A DNA stretch of 64,000 bases from contig CP075496.1 of assembly GCA_021613535.1 (NCBI GenBank), positions 3,348,001 to 3,412,000 on the forward strand, read 5' to 3'. Source of the stretch: Adineta vaga (lineage: Eukaryota; Rotifera). Shown here piece by piece: positions 34,961-47,047 of the stretch (position 1 is its first letter; every line of letters begins with the position of its first letter). The translations under genes and the position numbers were made by a program. The notes beneath the pieces are model-generated. The model was not told where the DNA came from. It worked only from the letters and a program-made list of their open reading frames with translations, and did no database searches.

Positions 34961-36850
34961 AATGAAAATTGTTTCAATACTCGTACAATTGCTCGAAATA
35001 TCAATGAAAAACGGTCGAATATCGTCCCACTTTGTCGCATTCCACTTTCCTATTCGGGATATTTTGAAATATTGAATGAAAATGATCAAGCTATTGAACC
35101 AGTTCATCAAATTTCCGATTTATTAATGATTGAATATCATAATGATGAAAAAAATCAACAGATACGTACAGAAAAATGGCCACAAGCTTTTATTCTTCGA
35201 TGTCAATGTCAAGCGTATACAAAACGTTATATTCCTGATGAAGGCAAACTTTCCGGTAGTACTGATTCATGTTATGGTTCATTATCTGATTTAGATTCTC
35301 AAAAAACACCTCTGATCCTCAATGACAACAAAGAAACTCTTCAACCCGGTCAAATTCTTACAATTTTAAACTCATGTTTTGCATATCGTAGTCAAATATC
35401 TGAACAAGAATCTAAACTTGATGAATATCCATTACAATCACCAACAACATCATGGTTACGAACAAAATCTCGATTCTTTTTTCCTCGAAAAAAATCTCAA
35501 CCGACAAGCAATAATTCAACAAAAAATATTTATGATATACCAAAAATCTCTCAAACATATTTAAAATGTCGAACACAACAAGGTGATATTGTCTACATAT
35601 CCACCGATGAAACAGGTCTTTTCAGTCCTGTCTATACTCCAAATCGTCGTTCTAGTTCCATCGTAGACTCGAAAATATCGATGTATCAGGTGTTTTTCAA
35701 TTAAAACAACTTCTATCAAATTTTCGTTTTCCAATATCGGTTCGTTTACTTAATCATTCCAATACATTCGATCATATTTATTCTCCATCGAAAACAATCC
35801 TTTCAGAAACGTCCATGATATCATCAACAAAATTTCGTTTATTATTACCTTATACTGAACAAGTTATCTTTGCATGTCCACTAATTATTCCATCAGCATT
35901 TAAACCTCATACTATTGTTATTCCCATACCAATTGACAGTGAAATCAAAGTTCAACGTTGTCTAAATATGCGTGAAATCATTCAAAATAAAGCTTATCAA
36001 GAATTACTTGGCAGATGTTCGGAAATTATTAATCAATATCAAAATGAACTTTCTTACATTCATTTTCCACTTATTTTAAGTTCACCAACAAAACGAGCAT
36101 CAGCACGTACAGAACCATTGTTTAAAAAACGATCTCAATCCGAATCTCATATTGAACTTCATGCCAGCGATTTCAATAAAGAAATCCATCGAAAATCTTG
36201 TGACATTTTAAATTATACTGAAGATCAAGATGATCAACAACGATTCAATTTAAAAACTATTAGAAAAAATTCATCAAATGAACAAGATCCAATCGAGAAA
36301 GTTGTCAAACAATCAAGTTATTATACGAAAATCAAAATTGATAAACCAAGAAAATATCTGCGCCAACAAGAACTTGATTCCGATGATGAAAATTATCGTG
36401 AATTGGATCATATTTATGATTATATACGTTCAGGTGATGTTACAGATGATGTACAAAAAATTCAAGCAAAAGAACAAGCATTGAATGCAAAATTCAATCA
36501 AACAGGAAATACTTCAAGAGTATGTGTCTCTGCTGTATTAAACGTTTCGAATACAGCGATAAAAGTAAGACAAACAAAGCACGATAAATTCATTGTTTAA
36601 CTTCTCCTCTGTATATTAGAATTCAGCAAAGCAATTACCATCAAAATGTAACAGTTTAGAGGCAATGCAGGTTCAAAAATTTCCTTCAAATTTGGATGAT
36701 TCACGGCCATTAGATAATGGTGGTGGTGATGATGATGACAACGACGACCCATCACGTACTCGTTGTTCGACATCAAGACAACTTTCATTACACAATTTGA
36801 CTGATTCATCAAATTCGAAACCAACTCTTCGAATGAGCAGAATTAATTAA
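34586..36850 (+). CDS. CABIT-domain (GAREM/THEMIS-like) adaptor gene with one frameshift
   Basis: The N-terminal part (34586 onward, MHYLLNDQSYYFPSSND) carries a CABIT-type domain: LPLLLLTGYQF, IVPLCRIPLSYSGYFEIL, WPQAFILRC, ETLQPGQILTILNS and YLKCRTQQGDIVYISTDE. The second half continues in another frame (VSGVFQLKQLLSNFRFPISV, then TEQVIFACPLIIPSAFKPHT and VIPIPID). The two frames meet near 35655-35690 with no usable intron, so one base is missing in this sequence. The tail has YRELDHIYDYIRSGD, a possible SH2-type Tyr motif, and a 55-nt intron (36565-36619) precedes a last exon ending LRMSRIN. Family knowledge: CABIT proteins are signalling adaptors in tyrosine-kinase pathways. No SAM domain is seen. 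It may be a recent pseudogene or the shift may be an assembly error. Confidence 0.75.
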
Positions 36851-37575
36851 CACTAAATATTCATATATGCAATACAATCATTGACATACATTTATATTTT
36901 TCCTTGTATGAAAAAAAGAAAATTTATTTTCTATAAGATATTTTATTAACAAAGATTCTGTTTACATGAATATTGTCTATAGATATACTCAGAAAATACC
37001 TTCTGTTCAAGTATAAGATAATTAAAAGACCGAATTCGTTTTCGGAGAAATCGAATAAATGATAATTAGTTGATATTCAATTGACCTTAATATCAAGGTT
37101 GCTTGTATAATGAAGTAAAATACGAACGTTACTTTTTCAAAGAAAATGAATTCGAGCTGATAAACTTACTTCGATTTATTTTTAAAACCTCGAGATATTT
37201 ACCGAAGCTTTTATAAGTATAACGATACTTATTTAATTAGTCTTAGAACGACTAAAATTGAAGTGCATACGCATGAATTTGATCATTCAAGGATCATCTT
37301 GTCGGATCATATATCTGTTGGTTTCTTTCCTTTTCTTTTCTCTTCAATACTTGGTTTATTCTATGATTTACACAGATGCATTTATTCTCATGAGCAAGAA
37401 AAAAAAATTCAAGGAGAACAACTGTCTCTAAAAAACGACCAGATGAAAGTAATTGAACTTTATTTGACTGAAAATTTCTCAAAAAAAAAATTTATTACTA
37501 AAAATGGAAGTACAACTGTCAATCAAATAGATACGAAAGAGAAAAAAACGATAATTCGCTTTCTATGACATCAAT
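36851..37575. other. Convergent intergenic region
   Basis: Between the CABIT gene stop and the pyridoxal kinase stop. Open frames in 37263-37568 are low-complexity Lys/Ile-rich and unsupported. Confidence 0.5.
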
Positions 37576-39041
37576 TAATCACTGATATATTTATCATTAA
37601 GAACAGCTCGAAATAGTATTTCAGCAGATTCAATGATTGATTTACTTTCAATTAGACATAATTCACGACCACATCGATTATGACTATTAATTGGTTTTGA
37701 TATTTCTAAATATAATATAAACATTCGTTTTCAAATAAGAAAATATTTAAATCGTACCTAAAGTTTTGATTAAAATTTGATGAAGAATAGAAATGGATTT
37801 TTCACAAGCACGCTATAACAAATCAAACAATTTTCAAAGAGAGACTATTCGCAATTCACTTACGATTAGATTATTCTCTTCATGAAACCACGCAAGAATT
37901 AATGCTGAAAATGAATCACCAGTACCTGTAAATGAACTTTCTAAACGTGGAAAATCGATTTGGAATGTTTGATATTGATTATCTAAAAACTCTATATCTT
38001 AATCTATTGAAGTTTTTTCAAATAAATTTATCAACCTGCAAGTTTCGTACTAGCTCTCATTTGTAACATTGTTTGATTTCCGCCTGTTTTAGCTGCTGAA
38101 ATACTTGAAATAATAATATGAGATGGACCCATAGCATGTAAACTTCTCAATGATTGCCAAATAACTTCTTCTTGATTTTCATTATTTTTACATTCGATTT
38201 CTTTTCCAATTAATACTCTAGAACGATAAATATTTTCATCTTGTTTTTACTTCTTTTCAATTGAATACGAAATTCTTTACTCGATTTCGAAATCATTAGG
38301 TGTAACGATATCCGCTAATGGAAGAATTTCGTTTCGATAAACTTCAATACATGATCGATCAACATACTATCGAAAATATTGATACAGAACATAATGAAAT
38401 CGTATATTAAATATTTACTTACAAGTTTATTATCATCACCAATCACTGGATCACAGACTAAATGTTTTCGAAAAAAAAAACAATCTTTATTTATCTTCAT
38501 TTCTTTGAATATATACTATATTTAATATGAGGAGATTTTGATTTAATAAGACGAATATATTCTGCGACAACATGTAATAGTTCTCCTGAACCCATATAAC
38601 CTATGAAAAACGATTAATTTCAATATATATATATATATATAATAAAAGAAAGATAGATAGATACCGGTAAGAATATAATCATAATCTAATAATTCGTTGA
38701 CTAATAACCCTTGAAATATTGTTTCAAGTTCATTAGCAGTTAATCGACTTCCTTTAACTGTTGAATATCCTATTATTATAATTTGAATACAAGGAAATGA
38801 TGTATAAAGTTCGAAAGGGTAAAACAAACCTGTATGATTGGAAAAATTAACGGAATTGATAATGTCAACTTCGAAACCATAGAGCTGAAAAGATTTATTG
38901 ATTATATTGTACCCAGATTTCGTTTTTAATAAGAGTAAAAACCTGAAGAATAAACGCAGCACATTTATTACCAACAAATCCATGTACAACATGACTTTGA
39001 ATTGACAGTACTCGTGGAATTCGAGAAGATTTACTCGACAT
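37576..39041 (-). CDS. PDXK: Pyridoxal kinase
   Basis: About eight exons encode [21 protein letters not shown], the family's N-terminal substrate strand, then [82 protein letters not shown] and the catalytic anion-hole motif [16 protein letters not shown]. The enzyme phosphorylates pyridoxal, pyridoxine and pyridoxamine with ATP to make the vitamin B6 cofactor in the cytosol. One 3' splice acceptor (about 38471) sits between KY and the ICDPV strand. Another acceptor lies 17 nt upstream of the ATG, so the leader is spliced in cis or trans. Length and motif order fit the animal enzyme. Confidence 0.93.
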
Positions 39042-39489
39042 AATACTGAGTTCTACACTAAAATTAATAAATGAAATCTAACTATCATCAACAAATGATA
39101 GATTGATCATCGAATATAATATGGATTGAATATCAATAAACAAGAGGTCGCACTCAATCAGACAAAGTTTTTTTTTTTTCATGAGTTGATGTATTTGTTA
39201 TAGTTAATTACAGACATCTGATAAAAATTATATATCAATAGCTAAATTTACGATGACTTGCTGCTTTATCGTTGGAAATTGAATAAAACATTTGGATAAT
39301 GTGTGTTTTTGCTTGATAGAAAAGAAAAAAATCAATGCAATTTTTATTTTAATTTAATTTAAAACAAAAGAAAAACACGAGAAAAACATCCGTATGAACA
39401 ACACATTGTCTAATCCTACAGATAGTAACAAATGAAAACATACAAATTCTTACTATTGTTCAATTTAGCCTAGATATGTCAAGAAATTC
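39042..39489. other. Intergenic, no gene seen
   Basis: Between the pyridoxal kinase start and the insulin-like peptide stop (both minus). Contains a T10 run near 39170 and the presumed kinase promoter. Confidence 0.5.
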
Positions 39490-39909
39490 TTAACAATATT
39501 TCAATAATGTTTTAAGTGTACATGCTTGAAGACAACAATCACCAACCAATGTATTATTAAATTCTAAATTGAAAGAAAATAAATAAATATCAAAATTTTC
39601 ATTCAACTTACGTGCATAATCTGTGAATGATAATGTACGTGAGAAGGGATCATCGTCAGCAATCAATTGTCGTTTTTCATGTATGGATGATGACTTTTGT
39701 GTTTTCATTAATAATTGTCTTGCTCGATCACATATCATATCAAGCATGCGAACTAAAGCTGGTCCACATAATTTAATACTAGCTGGTTTACGTCCTGATG
39801 AGATAGGTCGTTTTCGACTTGTGATATTTTTTCCGTCTGTTGATAAGATGAAGAATATTGTTAAGAAACACAACATAAGAAACGATGATCGAAACATGTT
39901 ACTGATCAC
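39490..39909 (-). CDS. Insulin-like peptide precursor
   Basis: Exons 39909-39612 and 39563-39490 give 123 residues. A signal peptide (FLMLCFLTIFFILSTDG) is followed by a basic stretch, then a B-chain-like segment KLCGPALVRMLDMICDRARQ with the LCG...C spacing of insulins (11 residues between the cysteines). The last exon holds an A chain, LVGDCCLQACTLKTLLKYC, with the exact CC-x3-C-x8-C pattern. An EKR site lies between B and A regions, but no dibasic site lies just before the A chain, so the released A chain may start at Gln after EKR or at the single Arg in PFSR. Family knowledge: secreted hormone-like ligand for insulin or relaxin-type receptors. The 48-nt intron is placed as in many insulin genes, before the A chain. 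A Met four codons downstream could also start the protein. Confidence 0.9.
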   Translation of the reverse strand: MISNMFRSSFLMLCFLTIFFILSTDGKNITSRKRPISSGRKPASIKLCGPALVRMLDMICDRARQLLMKTQKSSSIHEKRQLIADDDPFSRTLSFTDYARKLNENFDIYLFSFNLEFNNTLVGDCCLQACTLKTLLKYC

Positions 39910-41090
39910 GTTGTCGAATAATATTACTAGTGAACATTTGAGTCAAGTTCATATTCACTATTGTTAATCTCATCATCGATAGCAAACATTGCTTTTACAC
40001 ACGTTCGTCTTTCTTCGAACAAGACTCGTGTCCCTTACTTCATGAAAATTATAAAATAATCAAACTGTCCTTCTCTTTCTTCATTTATCAAACGAAAGTT
40101 ATATAGAAAGGATATGCTCAAGGAAAGAATAAATAAACAAATCTTAATGTATGCAGTGAGATTAAAAACTAATTAGATTTTTTTTTCCCATTCAATTCAG
40201 ATATTAGCATTTGAGAGAGAGAGGAAATCGACTTCGCCGAAATAATAATATAGATAATACACAAGATTTCATTAGTGTACAGTAAACTACCTCTTGAACG
40301 AATATTTATTTCCAATCGATAGCATATTGTTAAGTGTTTTCATTAAAGATATCCAATGAAATGCTTGACCATTGTCCTTCAATCATCTCTGACATTCATG
40401 TTTATTTCCTATTCAAGTATATGGAAATAATAGAACATTGTTTCGTGATTATTTTAAGAAATATTAAAAATATATACTTGAATTATCAGCTCTATTTTCC
40501 AATTAGCAAATACTGATGAACGGAAAGAACGAAGTGCAACGCGTTCATCTCTGTCAGATAATCTCAAGAGTTGTATCTATTGTTAAGAAATTTTTATTAG
40601 ATGATCATTACGAGAATCATTCAATCATAAATCTCTTTTCGCTTGCATCAAATTAGCATATTGATTCAATCTAATTAACAATTTTTTTCTTCTTCTTGAT
40701 ATAAGTGACGATTGATTGTGTCATTCATACGCGTGGAAAGAAAAAAGGAAGTGTCAGCCAAATAGAGACGGTATATAGCATATTAAACGTAAACTTGTTT
40801 CTTTCTTTAATACTAATCAACTTTGAAAATACGCATGAAACAGATGCTTACACAACAAAACACAACAAAACAAACAAACAAAGAAAAAGGAAAACGAACT
40901 GGATAGAGTCATAACAAAATGATCCGGTTTTTTTTATACAAAATGGTATGATGTTAAACAATCGAACAATTCCCGTTCTTAATCTAAATACACAGTATTT
41001 ATTTAATTCAAAATCGAACGGACATGAAAGAACAAGGAAAAAAAATAAAGTGAAGAGAGTACACGTGGATATATTTATATATAGTTGTAA
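39910..41090. other. Intergenic, no gene seen
   Basis: Between the insulin-like peptide start and the bZIP gene stop (both minus). Probably includes the peptide promoter. Short GAGA run at about 40214-40221; nothing else supported. Confidence 0.5.
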
Positions 41091-42430
41091 TTAATTTGTA
41101 TTGTTGGTCGCTATTGAATCAGTTGTTGTTGTTGTTGTTGTTGAAGATGAATTAACTGTATTTGCTTGTTGTAGTAATTCGGCTAATTTCGCTTTATCTA
41201 CGGATGTTGAACCAAGTAATGCTTGTGCTACTTCAGGTAGAATATGAATAGTTATCATTGGTACGGATGATGTCGATGAAGATGGTGTAGGATCAGTGTT
41301 TGATGTAACACGTGTTAATGGTGATACAGTAAATAAATCATGAGCATTAGTAAAATTAATTGTAACACGTTTACTATTGTTTGGATCGAGCATACTGGTA
41401 GCTGGAATTGTTTTTACATCTGTTTTTGATAGATTAAAATTACTTGCTGTCGATAAATGAGGCTTTTTTAAACAAGCATGGCGATGCAACAATAATTCTA
41501 ATTGATTTTTTTGGTCAGCAAGATTTTGAACTGAACGTTCTAGATTTTGTTGTTGTTCATTTAAAATTAGTTCAGTCTATTAAGATAAAGAATGAAAATA
41601 ATTTGTTTTTTGAAAATATTCATTCTTACTTTTTCTAACTGTTCACGAAGTTCATTTCGTTTTTTTCGACATTTTGCTGCTGCTTGTTTATTTCTATCGC
41701 GGCGTTGTTGACGCTTTACATTTTCCTCCGGTGGAAGCTGAATGCATGTAAAGATAAGCAAATGATAGTATTTGTTCATAATTCATACCTGCTCATCTTT
41801 ACTTTTTCGACCGTTGGCAAGTGTTGGTGCGATTTGTTTTCGTGGTTTAACTAAAATTGGACCATATTGAATAGGTTCAATGGGTTGATGTTTGGCATGT
41901 TTTGAATTTGATATTGATTTATTAGATTTTCCTCGTCGAGATTTCATTGATGAATTACCATTATTTGCAAGTTGATCATATTCATCTGTTAACATTGATG
42001 TATCACCGTCATTGTTCTCAAGGATATTATCTTGCCTTAAAGGATTTAATTTTGCTTGATTTGCTAGAGCCGTAGCGGTAGGAACACCATTTGATGTTGT
42101 ATAGTCAGCCAGAGATATTATTGGTAATGTCGATGATGAAGTTATTCCGGTCGTTGTTGCTGATGGATTGGATACATTAATTACATTCTAGAAAGGTGAA
42201 AAATAGGATAATAATTAAGTAATACAAACAAATGATTTTGTAATCAAATTTACTAATTGTTTAACTGTTGCTATTCCTCTTTGCCGTCCAGTAGCCATTG
42301 ATACTAGTGTATTTGCGACTTCTGCTGCTGTATTCTCTGGATTATTGGTGACTAAGACTGTTGTCGGTGTTCCAGATAAATCATGTGTTTGAACACTTTT
42401 TTCAGCAGTTTCTTGTGCTTGATTGGACAT
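41091..42430 (-). CDS. Fos/ATF3-like bZIP transcription factor
   Basis: Exons 42430-42254, 42187-41789, 41737-41630 and 41576-41091 make 389 residues. The basic region KRQQRRDRNKQAAAKCRKKR matches the Fos/ATF3 type (N-x-x-AA-x-KC-R). The zipper follows with leucines in heptads: LREQLEKTELILNEQQQN, LERSVQNLADQKNQLELLLHRH. An intron splits the zipper, as in Fos genes. After the zipper HRHACLKK resembles the Fos AHRPxCK end. The N-terminal half is polar with Ser/Thr/Asn-rich stretches. The C-terminal part has a hydrophobic patch VPMITIHILPEVAQALLG, a possible activation or interaction motif, and a poly-Thr run from a GTT/AAC repeat. It likely binds AP-1 or CRE sites as a heterodimer. Fos versus ATF3/JDP is uncertain. 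Confidence 0.88.
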
Positions 42431-43474
42431 TGTAAATAGAGTGGGAGTAAATGTTTGTATCTTCGATCTAAACGAATAGAAAGACGGTCGTCAAACGTCA
42501 GATGGAGATATTGATTTTTGTCATGTTTTTGAGAAAGTGGCAGATGCTTTTTGCATGACAGAAAAATGGAGAAACGGAAAATTGATAATTAATCGAAACG
42601 AAAACGTTCGGAGAAATTTCCCGAATTTTTTTCTCATAATCAAAGGAAAGAACGAGAAATTCTCTCGTTCCACACGAGGTATGTATGTATTAGTCAGCCT
42701 GCATACAGCAGTTGAATCAGCGGCGTATCATAAGAACGTAAGTAACTCTAATAAAAACGCGATAAATAGTCATAGTGGTGCGCAAAAATGCATACTCCCT
42801 AACTACATATACACATCTACATACTCTTTCGTCTTTTTTTAACGATTGCTTCGTCTTCGTGTGCCTCTGATTGTTCTTCTACTCTCAGCTGCCTACAAAG
42901 AGGTAGAAAAAAGAGAAAAAAAAGGTTTTCTTTTTCGAGGACGATGACGCATTATTTTTTTCCTTTTTCTTCGCGTTTTTTTTCATTACGGACGATGAAT
43001 AATAACACGCATACGCACGGCGAAAAACAGCAACGTCAGCTTTTTGTTGTTGTCATGTTTATCATATGATTCATGTCGATAAAACAAGAAAAGTATATGT
43101 GCAGGGAAATAAAGAAATCAAATCAAGTAAAAAAGACAACGGTAGCTTAATACAAAAAAAAAACAAGGATATAACTCGACATTATTATTCCATTTCGATT
43201 TTTCTTTCTCATACGATTGTAGTCCTATATACATGCACTTAAGAAAAAAGTAAATGTCGACTATGATTTGTATTTTTCCCAACTAATCGGTCATTCGATG
43301 ATTGAGAAAAATAAACGAACGAGACATACCTATCTTGTACGACACTAAAGACAACGTTTCGACGATCCATATCAATTAGTTATTTATGATTGATCATAAT
43401 CTGAAAAAAACCAAAACCAAAACGTCCATACACTCTCATCCGGATAGTTTTTAAATAACAAAAAACAAGCTCAA
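42431..43474. other. Upstream region of bZIP gene
   Basis: Between the bZIP start and the DPH1 stop, both minus. A 3' splice acceptor-like sequence (about 42468) suggests a spliced leader or 5' UTR intron for the bZIP gene. A 101-aa open frame on the plus strand at 42537-42839 has no family resemblance. Long T-rich stretches at 42910-42980. Confidence 0.45.
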
Positions 43475-45295
43475 TTAAGTTTTATTTGAACAAGTTTCAC
43501 AGGAAGAACATGTTTTATTCTCGTATGCAACATCGATCTTTCGTCGAGGTTGTTTCAATGGTCTATGTTCGGGATTATTGGGCGTCCATGGACCTAGACT
43601 ATTTTGAGCATAGAAATCCATTGGATAACGAGTTTGCCATTCGATCTGTCGAAGTGCAACCATAGCCTAATAAAATTAAGAAACAAATGAATTTGTTTGA
43701 ATTTTTTTCTACGGAAATACTTCGTATGGTGTGAGAATTGGTGTTTGAAAACCAGCACCCCAATCAATCGATAAACGTGGGCATGATGTTTGAATCCATC
43801 TATAATGGAAGATGAACAGAAATGAATATAAAACAAGATGAACTTACACATCGACATTTTTAAATAATTTTAATTTATCCGGCATTAACTCAGGCATTAT
43901 AACTTGTATATATGTTTTACCACTGGATTTCAGACGTTGTTTAATTGTCTGAAGAAAATCGATATAGATTAATGCATAAAAAAAAACAGTTATTTCTAAT
44001 TTTACATCGAGAACTTTCGGTGAACCTTGTCGTCCAAGTGAACCAAGAACTAAACCCCAAACACGTCCATTTGCAGCTTTATTGATTTCATTTTGGCGTA
44101 TACTATGCATTGATTTCGTATCATAATATTCTCGTGTAAATTCTTTCGAATATGGATCATATCTAAACAAAAATTATTCGTTTTTTTTGTATTTATTCAA
44201 ATGTGAACATACTTATACGCTGGTGCATCGGGATTATGAATCATAATTGATTCAATATGAAATCGACCATCACCTATATATAATATTGAATATGAATCAG
44301 GAATAACTGGAGATGTACAACCAAGAATTTCACCGGGTGATAATGGTTTTGTTTGTGGCATAATTACATCGGCGATGTGATCTTTCAATTGTTCTTTGAT
44401 TATCTTATTTATGGAATAAAAATAATTATTCGAATGAATGAAAATCAAATCATACTTGTAATGTTCGAACAAATTGAATGGTACTAACAAGAGCGAGTTT
44501 ACTTTCCGATGTAAAATGATGTTTCAATGTATCGACGATATGTTGAACATTTACTTGAATATCAACGAATATGTAGAGAATACTTATACCTGGTGTTTCA
44601 TCAATAGGAACTAAAACGAAAGGACAATATTCAATTAATCCTTATTATGTATTAAACAACAGTTGAAAGAATCATTTGTACTAATATCTCCTTGAAGAGT
44701 AGCTTCTTTGCTCCATATATGACTCTGAAGTTCTTCTGAATTCCCTCATATGAATTATTTTTCAGATATAATACTCTTGTGATTCAGATACAACAAAAAC
44801 AATAATCCTATCAAACTAAACTCTCTACATACATATTCATTTAACACTCACCTACCGAGACAACTGTGTCCATAATGTATCAATAAATCACATTTCAATG
44901 CTCGAGCACCGTAATCATCAATACAACAAGCTCCATATGCCACATCACCCATAATCACAACATCCACATTTGTGAATCTTAAATAGCAGAAACTAAAGTG
45001 ATTTTTTATTTTGTTTTTATCTTACGCTCTAAATATATCAGCAATCGTACAAGCAAATACAAATAAACCTTCTGGCATTTGCATTGCCACTAGAAGAAAT
45101 TTAAATTAAAGAATATTCAAAAGATTTTTTTATCAATCTACCTCGTTTAGCTTTAATTGTTTTTATTCGCCATATGGTTTTATGTATTTCAAAATTATAA
45201 TTTTCAGGTAATTGTTTTATTTGTAAATTAAGTTCTTTATCATTCAGCAATTCTTCAGGTATTTGATTTGCATTCAATGGTCGTACTTTACTCAT
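43475..45295 (-). CDS. DPH1: Diphthamide biosynthesis protein 1 (radical SAM-type subunit)
   Basis: The start [22 protein letters not shown] is at 45295, directly after a 3' splice acceptor. Downstream are [115 protein letters not shown], then [17 protein letters not shown]. The Cys residues in GACC, LGCTS and TSCPR are the three cluster ligands. With DPH2 it carries a 4Fe-4S cluster and moves the 3-amino-3-carboxypropyl group of S-adenosylmethionine to a histidine of elongation factor 2. The Cys-rich end ([11 protein letters not shown]) is unusual. One intron (about 44625-44870) is longer than the rest. The upstream coiled-coil gene ends only 48 bp before this ATG on the same strand. Confidence 0.93.
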
Positions 45296-45310
45296 CTAAA
45301 AGCAAATTCA
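45296..45310 (-). promoter_or_regulatory. 3' splice acceptor abutting the DPH1 start codon
   Basis: Read on the minus strand, the sequence TTTGCTTTTAG is followed immediately by ATGAG. Only 48 bp separate the previous gene's stop from this ATG. No donor gives a sensible in-frame fusion, so a spliced-leader (trans-splice) acceptor in an operon-like unit is the simplest reading. Inference. Confidence 0.55.
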
Positions 45311-45343
45311 AATTGAAAAATCATTAAAAAAAATATATTTAGT

Positions 45344-46826
45344 TTATTTCGTATGTAAACGCATATAAGTCTGATGACAACGTTTAAAATTTCCACATGA
45401 ACAAGAAGAATGAAAAAGTTCATGTAATGCAGATTCAATAATTGTATACAAACGTAATTGAGTCGATAGTTTACTTAAACGATATGATGTCGAAATACAA
45501 CATGGTTTCTTCGCCTAGAATAAGAAAACAAAGATGAAAATGAATAGAATATTATGAAATAAATTACTCGATAAACATTAGCTTCATAATCATCGACAAA
45601 TTGTTGTAATACGTCACATTTTTGACTTTCAATTGTGCAAGCCTGTTCTGTTGTTCGAACGATCTTTTTATGTTCACTAGCAATGGAATGAATACAAATC
45701 GAATGAAAACGATGATATCTCTAAACTTACTTCGCTCGATAGCCAAATTTATTCGATAATTGTTCTTTTAAATTTTCAATTTCTTGATCACGATCAGCTA
45801 TTTCTGCTTTATATTCATTTTCTAATTGTAGTAAACGTGCATTATACTAAGAGAAGATAAAGAAAATTGAAAATCTTCTCTTCCTGTAGAGTAAATTATT
45901 TACTTCATCGATAACACGTGATTTATCACTGATTTTTAATAGTTCGATTGATCGATCTTCTGTGATACTATAACGATTTAATGTACTTCGAAGTTTCAAT
46001 TGTTTTAATTCGTGATTATCGCGTTTATGACATTGTTTAGTTATTTCATCTCGTAATTCTTTGATCTAAATAGAGAAGTTTAATAAACAGTTGATTCGTA
46101 GATTTCAAAGTGTAACGAACTTTAGTATTCAATTCAGATGATTCAGTAATTAATTGTTGAATTCGTTTCTTTTCTTCATGAATTGTTCGTCGTAAATCGG
46201 ATTTTTTTTGTCGAACTTTTTCACATGAATATATATTAAATTGATATGATTTCTTGAAAGAAAAAAATCAATAAAATAATATTTTCTTATTTAAATCAAC
46301 AAGTAAAACTAAATCAATAGCTATAGGATGCAAAAGAGAGAGAGAGAAAAAAATCAAGAAAAGGATGCTGGTTTTTTTTCAAGGAGAAAAAAATAAGAGC
46401 AGCCAGGCAATGGATACTAAACATACCTCTAGCTAGATAACCTAATTTGAATGAAAATAGTTTTTTTATAGAAAAAAAAATCATCGAATTTTCAAGCGAA
46501 ATAAAAGATCTTACTGAAAGTGTTACACGAAGACGATTGAATTTTTGTTTGAATAATGATAATTCATGATCAGTTGTTGGTGGACTCAGTGCAAGGAAAT
46601 CCTCTTCTTCACTTGTTGCTTCACCTGTAGAAAATTTCAATGGTGGTAATTTAATATCAATCGCATGAGGATTAGATTTTCGTTCAGATAAAATCGATGG
46701 AACAATCAATGCACGATCGTATCGACGTGGTATGTATGGTAAAATCGGTGAATCAAGAAGTATAGATGAACATCTGGATTCGGATTCATCACTACTTTTA
46801 TTATCATTCTCATTATTTTCGTCCAT
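45344..46826 (-). CDS. Coiled-coil protein, unrecognised
   Basis: The N-terminus is acidic and disordered (MDENNENDNKSSDESESRCS), with a proline-containing patch YIPRRYDRALIVPSI. A long helical coiled coil follows over several exons: TIHEEKKRIQQLITESSEL, IKELRDEITKQCHKRDNHEL, YNARLLQLENEYKAEIADRD, QEIENLKEQLSNKFGYRAK. The C-terminal part is less charged, with paired cysteines (KKPCCIST, SSCSCGNFKRC). The first intron (46259-46514, about 256 nt) is longer than usual and contains no obvious exon. A 3' splice acceptor lies 13 nt before the ATG. It sits between CNOT11 (221 bp upstream) and DPH1 (48 bp downstream), both on the same strand. I do not recognise a family. Confidence 0.7.
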
Positions 46827-47047
46827 AATGAAAATAATCTAAAATTAGAAAACAAAATACAACAAGATAACAATCACGTCATATCACTGTAATAGAAATA
46901 TGTTGTTGAGAGAAGCGAAAACTAAAAGAATTCGGCTTTTTTTCCTAACATAACAATCAATAAAAAACAAAAAAAGAACAACAAGAATATATTTCCTATA
47001 TTCATCGAATGAAAATAGAAAATACAATAATCTACATATCGAATATT

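Noticed and set aside
42537-42839. 101-aa plus-strand open frame upstream of the bZIP gene
   Set aside because: Low-complexity, isolated and in a promoter position; probably chance.
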